Shown here: one piece after another, positions 23,071 through 34,559 of the stretch
How positions within the stretch are numbered: the first letter of the stretch is position 1
Layout: each line of letters begins with the position of its first letter
NCBI GenBank assembly: GCA_948099385.1
Contig: CANUEZ040000168.1
Span: forward strand, 2,481,501-2,545,500
Direction of reading: 5' to 3'
DNA: 64,000 nt
Origin: Fasciola hepatica
Lineage: Eukaryota > Platyhelminthes > Trematoda > Plagiorchiida > Fasciolidae
Notes under the pieces: model-generated
What the model was told of the DNA's origin: nothing
Databases searched by the model: none
Seen by the model: only the letters and a program-made list of their open reading frames with translations
Program-made: the position numbers and the translations under genes

Positions 23071-24990
23071 CAGCTCAGACCTGACCCTGCGGGATGAGAA
23101 ACCCCAAATCTCCCTTGGTCGCTTGACAAGCATTTGATTTTTACACGCCAGACTGACTGGGGTGATAGCGCACTGGACTCTCTACATACTCCTATCCACT
23201 CCCCCCCCACCCCAAGTTTCACCCCCCCCTCATACCCTCAGAAGGCACACCTAGCACATGCGTTGACTTCAAATACAATCGCCACCATAGCCTTGAATTT
23301 TAACTCATTGGTCCATAGAGCAGTTCGATGCACTTGACGACAAAATCCAGCATCGGTGAAGCAAAAATGATAAAATACCATAAGGAATACCGTTCATCTT
23401 TTCCATTCCTACCTAAATATCTTTCCTCAGTTTCGTAAAAAGGCAACGTTTCACTTGCCCTAGCTCTTACCCACTCTGGAGGCTACGGCTCAAATTATTA
23501 CCAATACCAGACACCGGCCAGTAGCCTGTGACTCCACGGCTGTGCCCTCGGTTCGCCATTTATGCCATGGGTTCCTCCGTTCGTGTCCAATCCGGGTGAC
23601 AGCGTACCGCCTTTCTACATACTCATGCCAATCAGGCCTTTTCCTCTATATTATCATATCCCACCCGTGCTAAACAACTGTCAAAACATTTCTCACAATT
23701 CCCGGCTGGAACGTCTTTCAGGCTTTCACGCGCTCTCTCTACCTCTCCGCTTATCACAGACCCTTGTTGATGCTGTTGTATCTATCACAACTCGCGGATA
23801 TAAGCCGCCAGTGGCAGCATGAGCTCACGTGCTGGCCGATCCTACCATGTCGTTCTTCCAACCTAACCGTCAAGGTGTACAGTCTGACTCGTTTCGGCCA
23901 AGCCTTTACTGGAGAACTTCATCTACTGGCTAACTTGGTAGAAATCTAATCGAAAAGCATAAAACTATTCAAATTGGACTCACTGAAGTCTCTGATAGAT
24001 CGCCTCCCATTGATGTCTCAGTCCGAGCCTATGCAAGGTCAGACCATACACCAGCTACCACCACGCTAGCTACCAAATTCGATCGTTTTCAACCGACCTG
24101 GCTTGCCGGATTGCGCTGTTTAATTCGCTTAAAGGCTGATAATCCTTTTGCCCTGACAACACAACTTTAACGCTGACAGGAGTAACACTCATAAGGTGAT
24201 GTGCCTTACCTGTGGTCGTCACTTGCGGATATATTATGCCTGACCGAGACCCCACCCTGCCAACTTTGAGTAACCAACAACTATGCAAGCGGAACCTATC
24301 CCAATAAACAGCGCTCTCAAAATACTGAAGGCCATTTTCATTCTTCGTGCTCAGTTAGGATGCAGAAACGACCGGGGAGACCGGATAAAATAATATATAC
24401 CTATTGCTTTAAGCTTGGTCAGGCCCGGCACGGGAGAACACTTTTACCGTCCCCTTTGTTTCTATATTCGTTCCTCCCTGAATGGCATTCCAATCTGCAA
24501 CTCATTCCCAATATCTTGAGACTCCACCCTTCTCCCGCCTGCCGCAGATTCACATCACTGGAAGATACCCAATATCCCTGACGCTCGTCTCACCTTGTTT
24601 ACGGTATTCTGGCTCTTTTGATTTTAGTAAATGTTCTCTAGAGCATCTTTTTGCAGTTTTCCCCCGTTTACTTTGTCCAATGAACCTAAAGAGCACCCTT
24701 CATCATCTCTGCATTATCACCCGCATATCTTCTGCATCATGAGACAAAGCCCGTTTCAACGATTACATATCCGATTCTGTACTATTGCCGATGACCAAGT
24801 CGAAACTGTCTTGTATTCACCACGTAAGCAGTGGTCACCATAGTTCATTTAAACTCTGCCTTGTTTTATTCCTTTGATTGCAGTAGTGGCCGACTCCTCT
24901 TAAAATCTGCAGTTTTCCGTTTCACTGGCTGACACTATACATCTTAATCTCACTCTAAAGTGGGCCTCTAGGCTGCGGTCGAAAAATACA
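23071..24990. other. unassigned pyrimidine-rich DNA
   Basis: No domain was recognised on either strand. The composition resembles the plus-strand LINE relics. The block ends near 24.9-25.0 kb, where minus-strand BEL pol sequence begins. Confidence 0.3.
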
Positions 24991-25600
24991 CTGTAAATAA
25001 CAATATTGGGTGAAACTAAATGGAGTACCTGGCCAGAAGTGAGTCCGTACACGTATCCTGCAATAATGTGAGAATAGTACTCAAAGGCTGCTTCAAATGA
25101 ACGTTTATGGTGTTGCACTGCCCTCGGGACTGGTCGGCCATAGGGTCTTATCGTTCATCAAGAAGTTAGGATTTTTGGACCAGCAGCTAATATCACTTGG
25201 TGACGTTGTGCCCTTGGTGCCAAATATGCAAGGTTGGTTTTGATTTGACATGGCGTCACGGCAAGAGTTCAGTCAACTGGTGGGTTTCAGTCGAATGATT
25301 CTCATCGTACGCACTAAATCTCGTTTAAGTGTTATTTATGAGGGGTAAAACTATGGCAGAGACCGTCCAGTAGTTGGTCCTATCGAACGTGAATCGAGTT
25401 TATTCTAAAAGAATCGAGGGACCATAACGGCCAGTCTTGCTGCGGCTAACATCAACCTGGGAACTCTCACGGTCCCCAGATGAACTGTCCTTGGTTCGGA
25501 GAAAGGTGGAATTAAATAAGGGGTTATGTCCCTTAAAACCATTCTGGAATACGCCACCTTTCCATGGCCAACTTTATAAGCGTCATAAAACACATGAAGG
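24990..25600 (-). pseudogene. BEL-1 RNase H region (relic)
   Basis: Minus-strand translation in changing frames shows VTVPRLMLAAARLAVMVPRFF (the SIPRLEL-x-AA-x-LAV signature). Then come a worn WTDS-type segment and, near 25140-25260, SDISCWSKNPNFLM and LWPT (family: the L-x-GP-FL and W-P end of the RNase H region). Resemblance fades at about 25000, within the segment with which the BEL half at 7520 begins. Multiple stops are present. Confidence 0.62.
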
Positions 25601-26640
25601 GATCGTATCCAACTGGCTTGTCAAAACCGGGCTTCAAACGACACAGTGATTGCAACAACACTTCGCCTGGCAGAAAGAAAGGTGCAACTAACTCCGGTGG
25701 TTTGCAATACGACGACATTATAGACGAAAAGCCACGCTTTGTTTGAGGTTTTCTGCTTGTTGTAAATGAAAACTGGAACATGTCTTTTATGGCGTTCCAC
25801 TCCAATCCCAAAGTCCTCTTCGGCGCTGGCGCGCAATCGTCGATTCCCGAGGTAGGATGAGTCCGCTCAGATTTCGACAAACTTTACAGCACCTCCTAAC
25901 GATTGCACATCCACGAATAAAACCGGAATCCATCGCGTGATGGTAATCCGCCCATCTGAATTGTAAAGTCTCTTGTAGTCTCCAGCGTAGGCAAAGGCAC
26001 AAGGCAGTCAGCAACACAGAATTTATCATACACGGCCCTGGCGAAGTTATCCTAACAATGTCCCTTCCCCAGTAGTCCGCCGTGCGACGAAACGCAAAAT
26101 TCGTACAAAATGGGGAGGAGGCGGAAGTGCACCAAATGAGTGAACATCCATTTGATATCCAACCAAATAACCACTTAGTTGACCATCTCCCCACAAAAGC
26201 AACCTCATTTCTCTTCTGTCTCTTGCCGGCGCTCGAACCTACATGAATGCTTCTCCATTGTCCGCAGCCAATGCGTCGGTTTTTCTTCGAAAGTGAGGCA
26301 ACACTCCAACTAGACTTGCTATCGTGTCCGGTCCGTGTAGCAGGTTATCATTCAAGGAGAGTCCCTGGAATGCAGCCGTACAGTCAAGCACCACCGTCAT
26401 ATTTCCAGGCCTCTCGGGGCTCGTTACTGGGCAACGTGGCAAGTATCACTGAGGCCAAAAATCCATTGGCGACCGTATATCGGACACTAACCGGGCGTGG
26501 CCCTTGCGCAAATGCCCCTCTAATATTGTAGCGTATTTGCTAAGTAATTCACGGTCAAGCGTAAACGTTTTTCTCAGGCCATTCAATCTCTCTTTGGCCA
26601 GGATATAATTATTTGGAAGTCCAACCTCAGGGTTCTTTCA
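25533..26640 (-). pseudogene. BEL-1 reverse transcriptase (relic)
   Basis: Minus-strand BEL/Pao RT. VVLDCTAAFQGLSLNDNLLHGPD and LVGVLPHFRRK-x-DALAADN-x-EAFM at 26442-26239 match family VFD-A-F-G-SLND-LL-GPDL, then FR--ALAADI-x-MF. FCTNFAFRRTADY at 26100 follows (family SPF-A-YAL--TA). At 25880-25533 KRTLGLEWN-x-KD-x-FQFSF and VAPFFLPGEVLLQSLCRL (family TLGI-W, then LGFV-P--L-GK-LLQ-L). The YVDD region is unrecognisable and several frames are used. Confidence 0.75.
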
Positions 26641-27179
26641 TAGGAGTGCAACTTCATATTGTCCTCCCAGCAAGGTAAAGGCACTGGCAACTACATCAAC
26701 AGCCCGTTTGACTTTTACCGAAAGAAAGTTTCTCGGTGCACCCCCATCACAGAAATCGGCTTTGCACATTCAATTGACCTGTACCGCTGGGGATCGGTTT
26801 CCACCTCATCGTGGTTTTACCACCTCACAAAAATTGGCTCCTTGTTTGTCGGACCAAGAACAATCCATCTTAAAACCGTCCGCACGGCATAGGTTTGTTT
26901 TAACTTACTGTATCCTTACTCTAATGCCCAGTGTGCTTCTGAAACGTCAACAACTATCAGGATTTGCGCCACCAAATGTTTCAGATTCCGCCCTTGGAAT
27001 CAGTGTAGGTGGTTCCAGGGCAAAACGTCCGCATCCGGGCAGTATTGGACTGTTTCCCAACAAGAAGTTCAGTCACAGCTCCGTTATTCTCGAACCCCAG
27101 GTGGTGGCTCTACTTTCGGTTGAAGCCGAAAGTGAGGAAGGGGGAGTCGTCAGGCCCGCCAGCTTCATAAGGTTTTTGT

Positions 27180-27640
27180 TTTCAGGTTACATCGAACCCG
27201 CTGTTCAGCAGAGCGTAGGCCTCTATAGAGGCCCCCGGCCCGTCGACTCTTACCGGCAGTACACATAAGCTGACACGACATTCTGGCCTGGAAGTAGCCG
27301 CAAAACTATTGGTCCACTGCCCAGGCTTTTCTGCACCTTCCGTACTCGGCTTAACCAGCTGCAGCCCTGGTGTTGAAACGTGCATGACCCGATCGCCAAA
27401 TTGCATCTAAGCACCATGCAGTAGAGGGTGGTGCCGCTTCTGGCAATCTGATGTTGAACATGGTTTGGAAACAGGGCAGCTGCTAGACAGGCGTCCACAT
27501 CGAGGCACGAAAAACAAGCCTTGATTTCTTTAACAAATGTCCAATGACCGGGTTCATCACGAGACACGAAAAGCTGATTTTCCTCAGATGAGATTATTGC
27601 ACAAAATACGAAGAATCTATCAGCTGCGACCAACACCGGA
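27180..27640 (-). pseudogene. BEL-1 zinc motif and aspartic protease (catalytic Asp lost)
   Basis: Minus strand. At 27636-27440 a worn zinc motif (VKEIKACFSCLD, then HHQ/HQIA and YCM in place of LLH). At 27406-27182 the protease context VLPVRVDGPGASIEAYALLNSGFDVT, where the catalytic D(S/T)G is NSG, so the nucleophilic Asp is replaced by Asn. The two parts are in different frames. Confidence 0.62.
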
Positions 27641-28840
27641 CTACTCCGTTTTGGCGCGAACAGTGCCGCTTCTGGGTGCGGTTTTATACTTAATTCCCCC
27701 GGCTGGATGACCGCAAATGCCCCTTAGCTTTGCTATCCGCAGCCAATTTGCCGAACCTACTTCAAGCAATCCGGGCCTCACGGGGCACCAAGTACTGCAG
27801 GTCTTGGAGTCTGGGTTCGTCCCTCTTCTCAAGAAATCACCAACGGTCCTGGTCCACAACACCTGGAGACGCGTAGGCGGCGCTCCAGTGACCCGCTCCA
27901 TAGTCTTCAGTGAGTTAAGGTCGGGCATTCAATTCATCCGCGAAAGCGCAACTGCGCAGTTGAGCACTTCCAATGATAACTCAGTCAGAACATTCAAATT
28001 CTCCACCAGAGACTTCAAACCTTGCAGTGAGCCGCCAATCAGTGAACGAGACACCACGTGATCTTTTACATATAAATCCTTTGAGATTTCTCGACCCCTA
28101 TTATATGCCAGTCCTGGGGGCAATATAACGCATTCGGAAGTCGCACCCCTTATTTTTCCCTTACAGTAGTACATCAGGTAAAGTAAGCGCTGGCCACCGT
28201 CTTGAGCTTCAACTTCGAAGGAATCCTCAAACTGTTTCGCAAGTCTCTCATACGTAGACGAACAGCCCGAAAATGACTACAGTTCCACTCTGGATAAATC
28301 TAAACGATGATCCACTGCAGGTTCTGCCACTGGAGTCACCGGTGTTGCTTTTGACCCATCGTTCTGTACATGGCTATCACCCAGACGGCGAAGCAGACGT
28401 ACACTGATCATTAGTCCACCCTTGACTTCATCTCTGATGACCAGGCTTTCTTCTGCCCCGGAGATTGCCAAACGTAATTTCGCCGTTTACCTCTCATTCC
28501 CCACCTCGAGCAACTTACGTCGTTTATCTAACTCTAATTTTTCTGCTACCTGTTTTTCCTTCAACTCAGCTAAAACTAGATTAGCTCTGGCTTCATGGGA
28601 AACTAAACTCACCCTAGCGCAGCCCGATATACCAGAATTTGAGCAACAAACATGACCAACACCTAGGGCAAAATGGTTTTGTTCCTGTGGGAGGTATTTT
28701 CCTTTGCTCCTGAACGATCCGCCCAGTGGCTGCTTAATTTCATTTGTTAGCAGTTGCCAGGTATAATGAGTGCTGTAAGGTCCAGCCAATGGAAAGTTCG
28801 AGTGAGGAGCAGCAACCAATTTCGACATAATCCAAAACAA
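27641..28840 (-). pseudogene. BEL-1 Gag (relic)
   Basis: Minus strand, read from the 5' LTR. The N-terminal coiled coil (EARANLVLAELKEKQVAEKL) lies at 28640-28487. Next come AVDHRLDLSRVEL (family LPRVEL-x-FDG) at 28300, RLLYLMYYCKGKIRGATSEC at 28190-28120 (family LLYLLHYC-GRA--AIEGC) and MPDLNSLKTMERVTG at 27928 (family DL--L-TLE-I). The order matches BEL-2 and BEL-3 Gag, with several frame changes and stops. Confidence 0.7.
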
Positions 28841-29211
28841 AGTGGATTACAAACATCTACGGTACTATACAGAACAAATTAGACAATTTTATGATAGTGT
28901 GTGATAGTGTTCCTTCTGGGCACTTAAGCCCCAGCAAATCAACGACCGTAGCCAAATTACAATTAGGGATCAGAAGCAGAATGAGATTACCGAGAGCAGT
29001 CGAAACAAAGTTCATTCTGAGTGACTCCCGCCCGAGGCGCCTGGGGGGAGGCCCGATTTGTAACAAATGTTTAGAGCAATAAAAAGAACAATCGAAATTC
29101 CGGTAGAGATAGTTCATACTGAGGAAATAGTGTTGCTTGCAACTCGGATGTCGAATAATGCAGCGGGGTTTCGTGAACTTCTTTACTATCGGTGTGATGG
29201 TTATTATCACA
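28774..29211 (-). repeat. BEL-1-type 5' LTR
   Basis: Starts TGTAAGGTCCAGCC and ends near TTATCACA (right edge uncertain by a few bases). It matches 5386-5832 along its length and lies just upstream of the minus-strand gag. It is therefore the 5' LTR of this half. Flanking bases do not match those at 5381-5385. Confidence 0.6.
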
Positions 29212-30190
29212 GTGGCTCTGAAAGACGTTACCTTTATACCAGCGTTAATGTAATTTGTTTTTTTTATCTCAGATGAAAGCGAAAGAAAGCCGCCGGATAT
29301 TCCTTGTGGTGAGGATACGTAGGCATATGTGGCCAATAAGATTGCTCTATGTGTACATACGTTTCGCATTCTTCAGTTATGCTACTTATTAGCTTACGTC
29401 TGGGAAAATATGCCCAATATTGGCAACGCCCCGCTGGCAAGGCTTCATAGGAAATCACTGGGCTGAGACCTACACGTAAATCCTCGCGCCACAGCATTAG
29501 CGGGTATATTTCTATTGAAGTAACGATGCCGGACCGTTGAATGGCAATATTGTTATCATCAATAAGTAACTGATGATGTAACTAGAATATGGTCTACAGG
29601 AGTTGAGCGGGTGCCTTGCTGGCTATCTTCTGAGCATCCCTCTCCTTGTTGCACTGGAGCTCACTCAGCAGAACAGTCAAAGAAGCGCCTAGGGGGGGGG
29701 GGGGTTCAGGTGACGGTCAATGTGACACTCTTGCTGCAAGGGTGTTGTTTCTGTTAGCTGGTACCCGACAGCAGTCAAACACACGAATGACTCCCACTCC
29801 AAAGTTCACACGCATGTGATTGGTTCGGGTTAGGGTGAGCAACTAGTTAACCTTAGTTTAATGGCCGAAACAGATGTGGCCTGCCGCATCCACACCTCAT
29901 GTACTGCGGAATATTGTGACGAAAAAACCAAACTAGTGGATGTGTACACCGGGCAAGAACACCAGCGGGGCGGTTGAAATAGGCAGTACTGTATCCCTGG
30001 AAAATCACATTATACAATCTTCTGCTAAATTTAATATCAATACTCGTTATCGTACTAGCCCGAGGGTCACCAATGCTGAATTAGAAGTGCACGTTTACGA
30101 AACCTCTACTCGTTTTCACACACAACAGTTATTTTGCGAGTTACGGAAACAACGTTAGGAAAGGTTTCTAGTGGATTACAGAAAAACGAG
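29212..30190. other. unassigned spacer with a G13 run
   Basis: No coding motif was recognised. A homopolymer of 13 G lies at 29692-29704. The 3' part (29940-30158) has an open plus-strand stretch that may belong to the 5' region of LINE-G, but nothing identifies it. Confidence 0.3.
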
Positions 30191-31334
30191 TTTGGGGGAA
30201 TGAGGTAACTCTGTGCAGACTTGCTAGATGATCTCCAACAGGGCAATGCTAGAAAAACCCAGATTCCCGTGATCTTAGCAAGGAATATCCTTTTTCTATT
30301 GGGAAAATCCGGGGAGATGTGGGCAAACATACAGAAGGAACATAAAAACGCAGAAATTATGGTGTTTCCGGAAACCTGCTCGCACAAGAATGCACCTGAT
30401 AAATTTATACTATCGAATGATTCCATTTCGTACCGAGCCGACCGCCCTACTGTTGATCATAGTTGTGGTGGTGTCGTCACTTGCGTTAGCGGAAATTGAA
30501 GCAAGCTACTGAGCCTGGTCATTACCTACTCGAACAAAAAGATTAAAAGTAACTTCGTATACGGCGCTTCACAGTTTCTGGGTTGAGTCGGCTTGATACT
30601 CACTGGAATCGTTTACTTTGGACACAGCACATCAATTTCCGAGTGAAACATTTTCTGATCTTCTGTCCTTCTCAGAAACTGCATGAATAAATGGATCATC
30701 CTGCATATTTGTGGGCGGTTACAACTGGAGTGACTTTATTTCTCTCGTCCAGCTTAGGTTGGCATACTTGGTACGTTTTCATACCAGACTTGATGAGCAA
30801 CTAAACTTGGTTTTCACAAAAGGGGCACAATTTTTCGACGTTCAAAAGGGTGCTTTTCTAAACAACTCTGACCATTGCATCTTAAATTTACATCCACCAG
30901 TGTACAGTAAGACCAGCCGGTAAACTATGTCTCGAAGAATGCCCGAGAAAATGCAGTGGAGGAATAGTTCACCCAAAGACCTAACTAGGTTAAGGATCCT
31001 GGTTACGTCAACCGATTCTTCCGTGTTTTCAAACCCTAACCATTCTTCCTGCTGTGACTACGTCACTGACTGCACTTATTTTTGCTTTATTCATCGTTGC
31101 CTTTTTAAAACTGTCAAATTTCAAACCTGCAGATATTCTCATCCAGTACTTGAGTAAATACTAAGAAATAATGGGCCGGCGTACAAACAAGGACAGAGCA
31201 AACAAGTCGAAAATTTTACCAGCTTGATCGAACCTGAATCTGGAAGCCTGGATAAGTTGTACACAGATCCCATCCAAGGAAATGGAAGTTCTCGTGGTAT
31301 GTGGGCAGCCATAAAGCATCTACGTGGCAGCACC
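30190..31334 (+). pseudogene. LINE-G endonuclease and linker (relic)
   Basis: Plus-strand endonuclease of a non-LTR element. GKSGEMWANIQKEHKNAEIMVFPETCSH (family: K--EL---I---PDI--ITETWL) is followed by NDSISYRADRPTVDHSCGGVV (Y-YRRDR---GGGV). FVGGYNWSD at 30705 stands where the family has GDFN, so the catalytic Asp is Gly. NNSDHCILNL at 30860 is the C-terminal SDH motif. After it comes the pre-RT linker (FTSLIEPESGSLDKLYTDPI, MWAAIKHLRGS). At 31335 it is cut by a solo LTR and continues at 31712. Confidence 0.75.
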
Positions 31335-31711
31335 TGTAACACACGTTGGAGCAGTGCGTGGCCAAATTCACAGCAGATCCCGAAATCAAAAGGCGATTAT
31401 CCATGATATTCTACGACACTAAATTATCCAATGAGCAATGACACCAGAAAGATACAAACCTCAATTATGAGATCACAAGGACTCAACAAACGAGAAACCG
31501 AATTGCGGCGCGCGAGCAAGGAGCACGTGTGTCACGTGAGCCCAGAACAAGGACATGACAAAGTAGCGCTCTGGGCTCGCACAAACAAAAATTGGTCCAT
31601 AAAAACGAACAGTTCGTTAGGACACGTCAATAGTGTAAGCAAGTGCGTGATGTTAAGAAAAACACTGAACCGCGAAGGTTTTAGGGGTATTTTCCACGAC
31701 CGGTCGTTACA
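31335..31711 (-). repeat. BEL-3-family solo LTR inserted in LINE-G
   Basis: 377 bp, TGTAACACACGTTGG to GGTCGTTACA on the plus strand; sense is minus by comparison with the BEL-3 5' LTR. It has the same length as 52962-53338 and differs at only about half a dozen positions. No internal sequence or second LTR adjoins it, and LINE-G coding continues on both sides, so it is a solo LTR left by recombination. Flanks GCACC and GTACG match at three of five bases. An apparent open reading frame across it is fortuitous. Confidence 0.85.
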
Positions 31712-33480
31712 GTACGTGAAGGGGCAAAAAGAGGACGACGGTTTTGAAAAACCCAACCCTTATTTCCGCTCAGTATTGCAGTCCACTTCCGTGCCTGCCC
31801 TCAGCAACTCATCTAGGCCACAAACCATCGAACTCCCGATGATCTTCCCTCAGCGGTGCAAAGTGAAGCTAAACACAGCTCTTGGTTCGGATAGGCTATC
31901 ACCTATCTTACTCGAGGAGTGTGCTGGCGCACCTTCGGTTTCACTAGTCGGTATTTTTTAATAACTCCCAAGAAGGTGGAGAACCTCTGACATTCGGAGA
32001 CTAGCCAAGATAAAACCCGCCCCCGAGAAGGAAACCGAGAAATACCGCCCCGTCATCTGCGCTTCTATGAAGTGCATACGTTTTGAGAGGCTTCCACTAC
32101 TTTGGGTTAACTTCTGGTCTAGCGAAGAAGATACAATCTAGTTTGATTATAAGCCTTCGCACCCCACACAAGAAACCTTAGCTCACATAGTTCTCTCAAC
32201 CTTTTCGATATTAGGCAGGAAAAGTAAGGCTGTCAAAATGGAGTTCCCAGATGGAACCCGGCATTTGGTTGCCTTAGCTGATGAGCATCGCTCAGCATGC
32301 TTCCCGATATTGGTGTTGGCCCAAAAGTCCGCAGGTGGATTTCGGACTACTTTACTGACCGAGGACGTTTCATTTGTTTCGAAGGCCAAAAGTTCTTTTC
32401 CTCTCCAGTTAACTCCAGTGTAGCTCAGGTTGCATCTTCCTTTTTCTTCACATTGTATTTTGAACAATTCGCATTATATAGACATTCGCTGGCTGCAAAT
32501 AAGCCGGTGATGTAGTATCTGAATGTGCATAACCGACACGGGAAGAAGCTTTACAAATTCAGGTGCAACTTGAAGAAGCTCTCCAGTGGTACTCATACCG
32601 CTCCCTTGAACTGGATGCTTTAAAATCCAGGGATGTTTCTCTTCCTACTTTTTCACGAACAACACAGAGCCCCGATTGGCAGAATTCCTCTCCCATCTGC
32701 GAGCAAATAACCCACGTCAACACAGCCGATGGCTAACTATCTCGGGGCTACACTATCCAGCAATCTGTTACGATCCATAAGCGCACAGCGGACTCTTTGT
32801 TGAGTTACAGAATGGTAACCTTTCTCTCCGTCTAGGGCCACATCTGGTTTTATGTCAGTTGACTTTTAAATTTGTGATTGCGCTTCTCCCCCAAGAGTGG
32901 TTTAACTGCCCTCCAGTTATTTTTTCGGCCTATCGAGGGAAGATTTTAACTCGACACGAAAGTCTATAGAGTTTTTCTCTTAGTGCGGTGGCATATCCAG
33001 AAATGCACCTGTTGATGCTACCACCGATGAACACATCGGTGCTTGCGGCTAGATTGCTTCCAAAGTGCGTTCAGAGATGAGGAACCCTGCAGGACACTAA
33101 ATTTTTATAGCCAAGTCTGCAACATATGCGCTTTCAAAGTTGAAACTCCTTTTAGCTCCTACTTCTGCACATTGTAACTCTGTTTTGGAGTGTCATGTTT
33201 GTCTGCTTCCTGGTCAGCTGAAGGCCACCAAAGGCCCATGAAACGGCTCAACTGGCTGAAAATTACCGCCATTTATACTTTTCTCCTATTCAGCACTTCT
33301 ATATCCACAGATAAGATGCGCTTGCTGAAAATCCTTCCGATCGGGTGCACAGGGCTACTACCGATTTAACTGGGCTTCCTGACTGCCCTTAGTTGGGCCA
33401 AAACCCAGCCTACAGCCATTGTTCCATAACTACGCGCACCAGGAAGAAAACTTAAATTAGCTCTCACTGCTGAGAAAACT
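31712..33480 (+). pseudogene. LINE-G reverse transcriptase (relic)
   Basis: Continuation of LINE-G. SDRLSPILLEECAGAPS (family GPD-LSPILLKECA) is followed by KIKPAPEKETEKYRPVICASMKC (ITPV-KK-----YRPISL-S---K) and a thumb-side run across frames: LPDIGVGPKVRRWISDYFTDR, then GQKFFSSPVNSSVAQ (SGVPQGSVLGP) and LYFEQF. After 32500 traces of the C-terminal part persist (ALSKLKLLL, NSVLECHVCL near 33130-33200). The YADD box is not intact and there are many frameshifts. Confidence 0.7.
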
Positions 33481-34500
33481 CAACATATTCCCGTTCGAAA
33501 GCCAAGCTTAAAACAAACAGCAACCGTAGGGATTATTGTCCACGACCACTGCATTTCAGAGCTCCCAACCATTACAATGTGATTGATGATTAGAATCCGC
33601 CAATAGGGCACCACCAAACCTAGAGTGAGGCTTACTACCTGAAAAGAGAACAAAGAATACATTTAACTAGTTGGCCGCCATGAACCAGTTGGTACCCACC
33701 GTGATTAACAGGATGCCCCTTCACCTGATCATCTTTGTTCAAAAACGCTGCTTTGGAACGTATAGTACTTATAGATACGAAATTTTGGCCAAGAGAACGG
33801 CTGCAAAAGAATCCCATCTATTCACACCCTAAGCTCGGGCGTGTCATGGAAGGAGTCATTCAAACTAAAATCTTGCCTTTTCTCTTGGTGGGTAAGACAA
33901 AAAATTCCCAAGTAAAGCCCTTTCCATCCAACAGGAAAGCCATCTGAATGCTTTAGACACCGGTTTGCAAACCAGTAGGCCGCCCCATCGTGATCCAGCT
34001 TGACGAAGACATCGCATTCCAAATCCAGGTACGTGAAACCCTAAGAGAGGGATCCCGGTAACCAAGCAACCTACCTCGACGATTGGTTGCCTTTCCTGCG
34101 GCAGTAAACACAACAGCAAGTCGCGTATTCGTACCGGGAGCCGCCAACACATTGAGTGCTTTCACCCTTTGTCCCAGCACGCGTCGGATAATTAAATATA
34201 TGTAGAAAGGAGGACAGGTTGCCTGCTACGCTTGTTCCATAAATGGCTCTAGTGTTACTTTTCGAAATTCACTGGAATTCCTTTGAAATGAGCCTCATTC
34301 CGGTACGCGGATCGCATCAAAAACCAACAAATAGCAGTATCTTCAACAGGTACAAACTCTGTCTTGCCAGCTGTTTGCCAGCAGACACACGGCCAAGTGA
34401 CACAAACCAGCTGTGAGCTTGCACTATGAATCATTTGGAAACCAATCACATTCAGATGAATCAACCGGTAAAGAACAAGGCACTCCACTACCGTGAATAA
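33481..34500 (-). other. unassigned region, possible exon-like open stretches
   Basis: The minus strand holds adjoining open stretches at 34488-34255, 34180-33953 and 34022-33822. The last reads ECDVFVKLDHDGAAYWFANRCLKH and ends in PVGW, distantly reminiscent of an MBT repeat, but spacing between its Trp and PVGW is wrong for that family. A 34-base GT...AG segment lies at about 34042-34075. Neither is enough for a gene call. It could equally be a decayed transposon. Confidence 0.25.
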
Positions 34501-34559
34501 TTAGATGTACGTTACCAAATATGTATCACCAGCAAAATCACATAAAAATGTTACACCCC

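Noticed and set aside
29692..29704. G13 run as a regulatory or quadruplex feature
   Set aside because: A lone homopolymer without the spaced G-tracts of a quadruplex; it may also be a sequencing-length artefact.
31431..31961. 176-codon open frame on the plus strand, nearly repeated at 53058-53390
   Set aside because: It lies inside two near-identical LTRs and runs into LINE-G coding. The match between copies is LTR homology, not a conserved protein.
33822..34022. MBT-domain call for the stretch ending PVGW
   Set aside because: The spacing between the Trp and PVGW is too long and the upstream KLEAVD-type motif is absent, so the match is probably chance.
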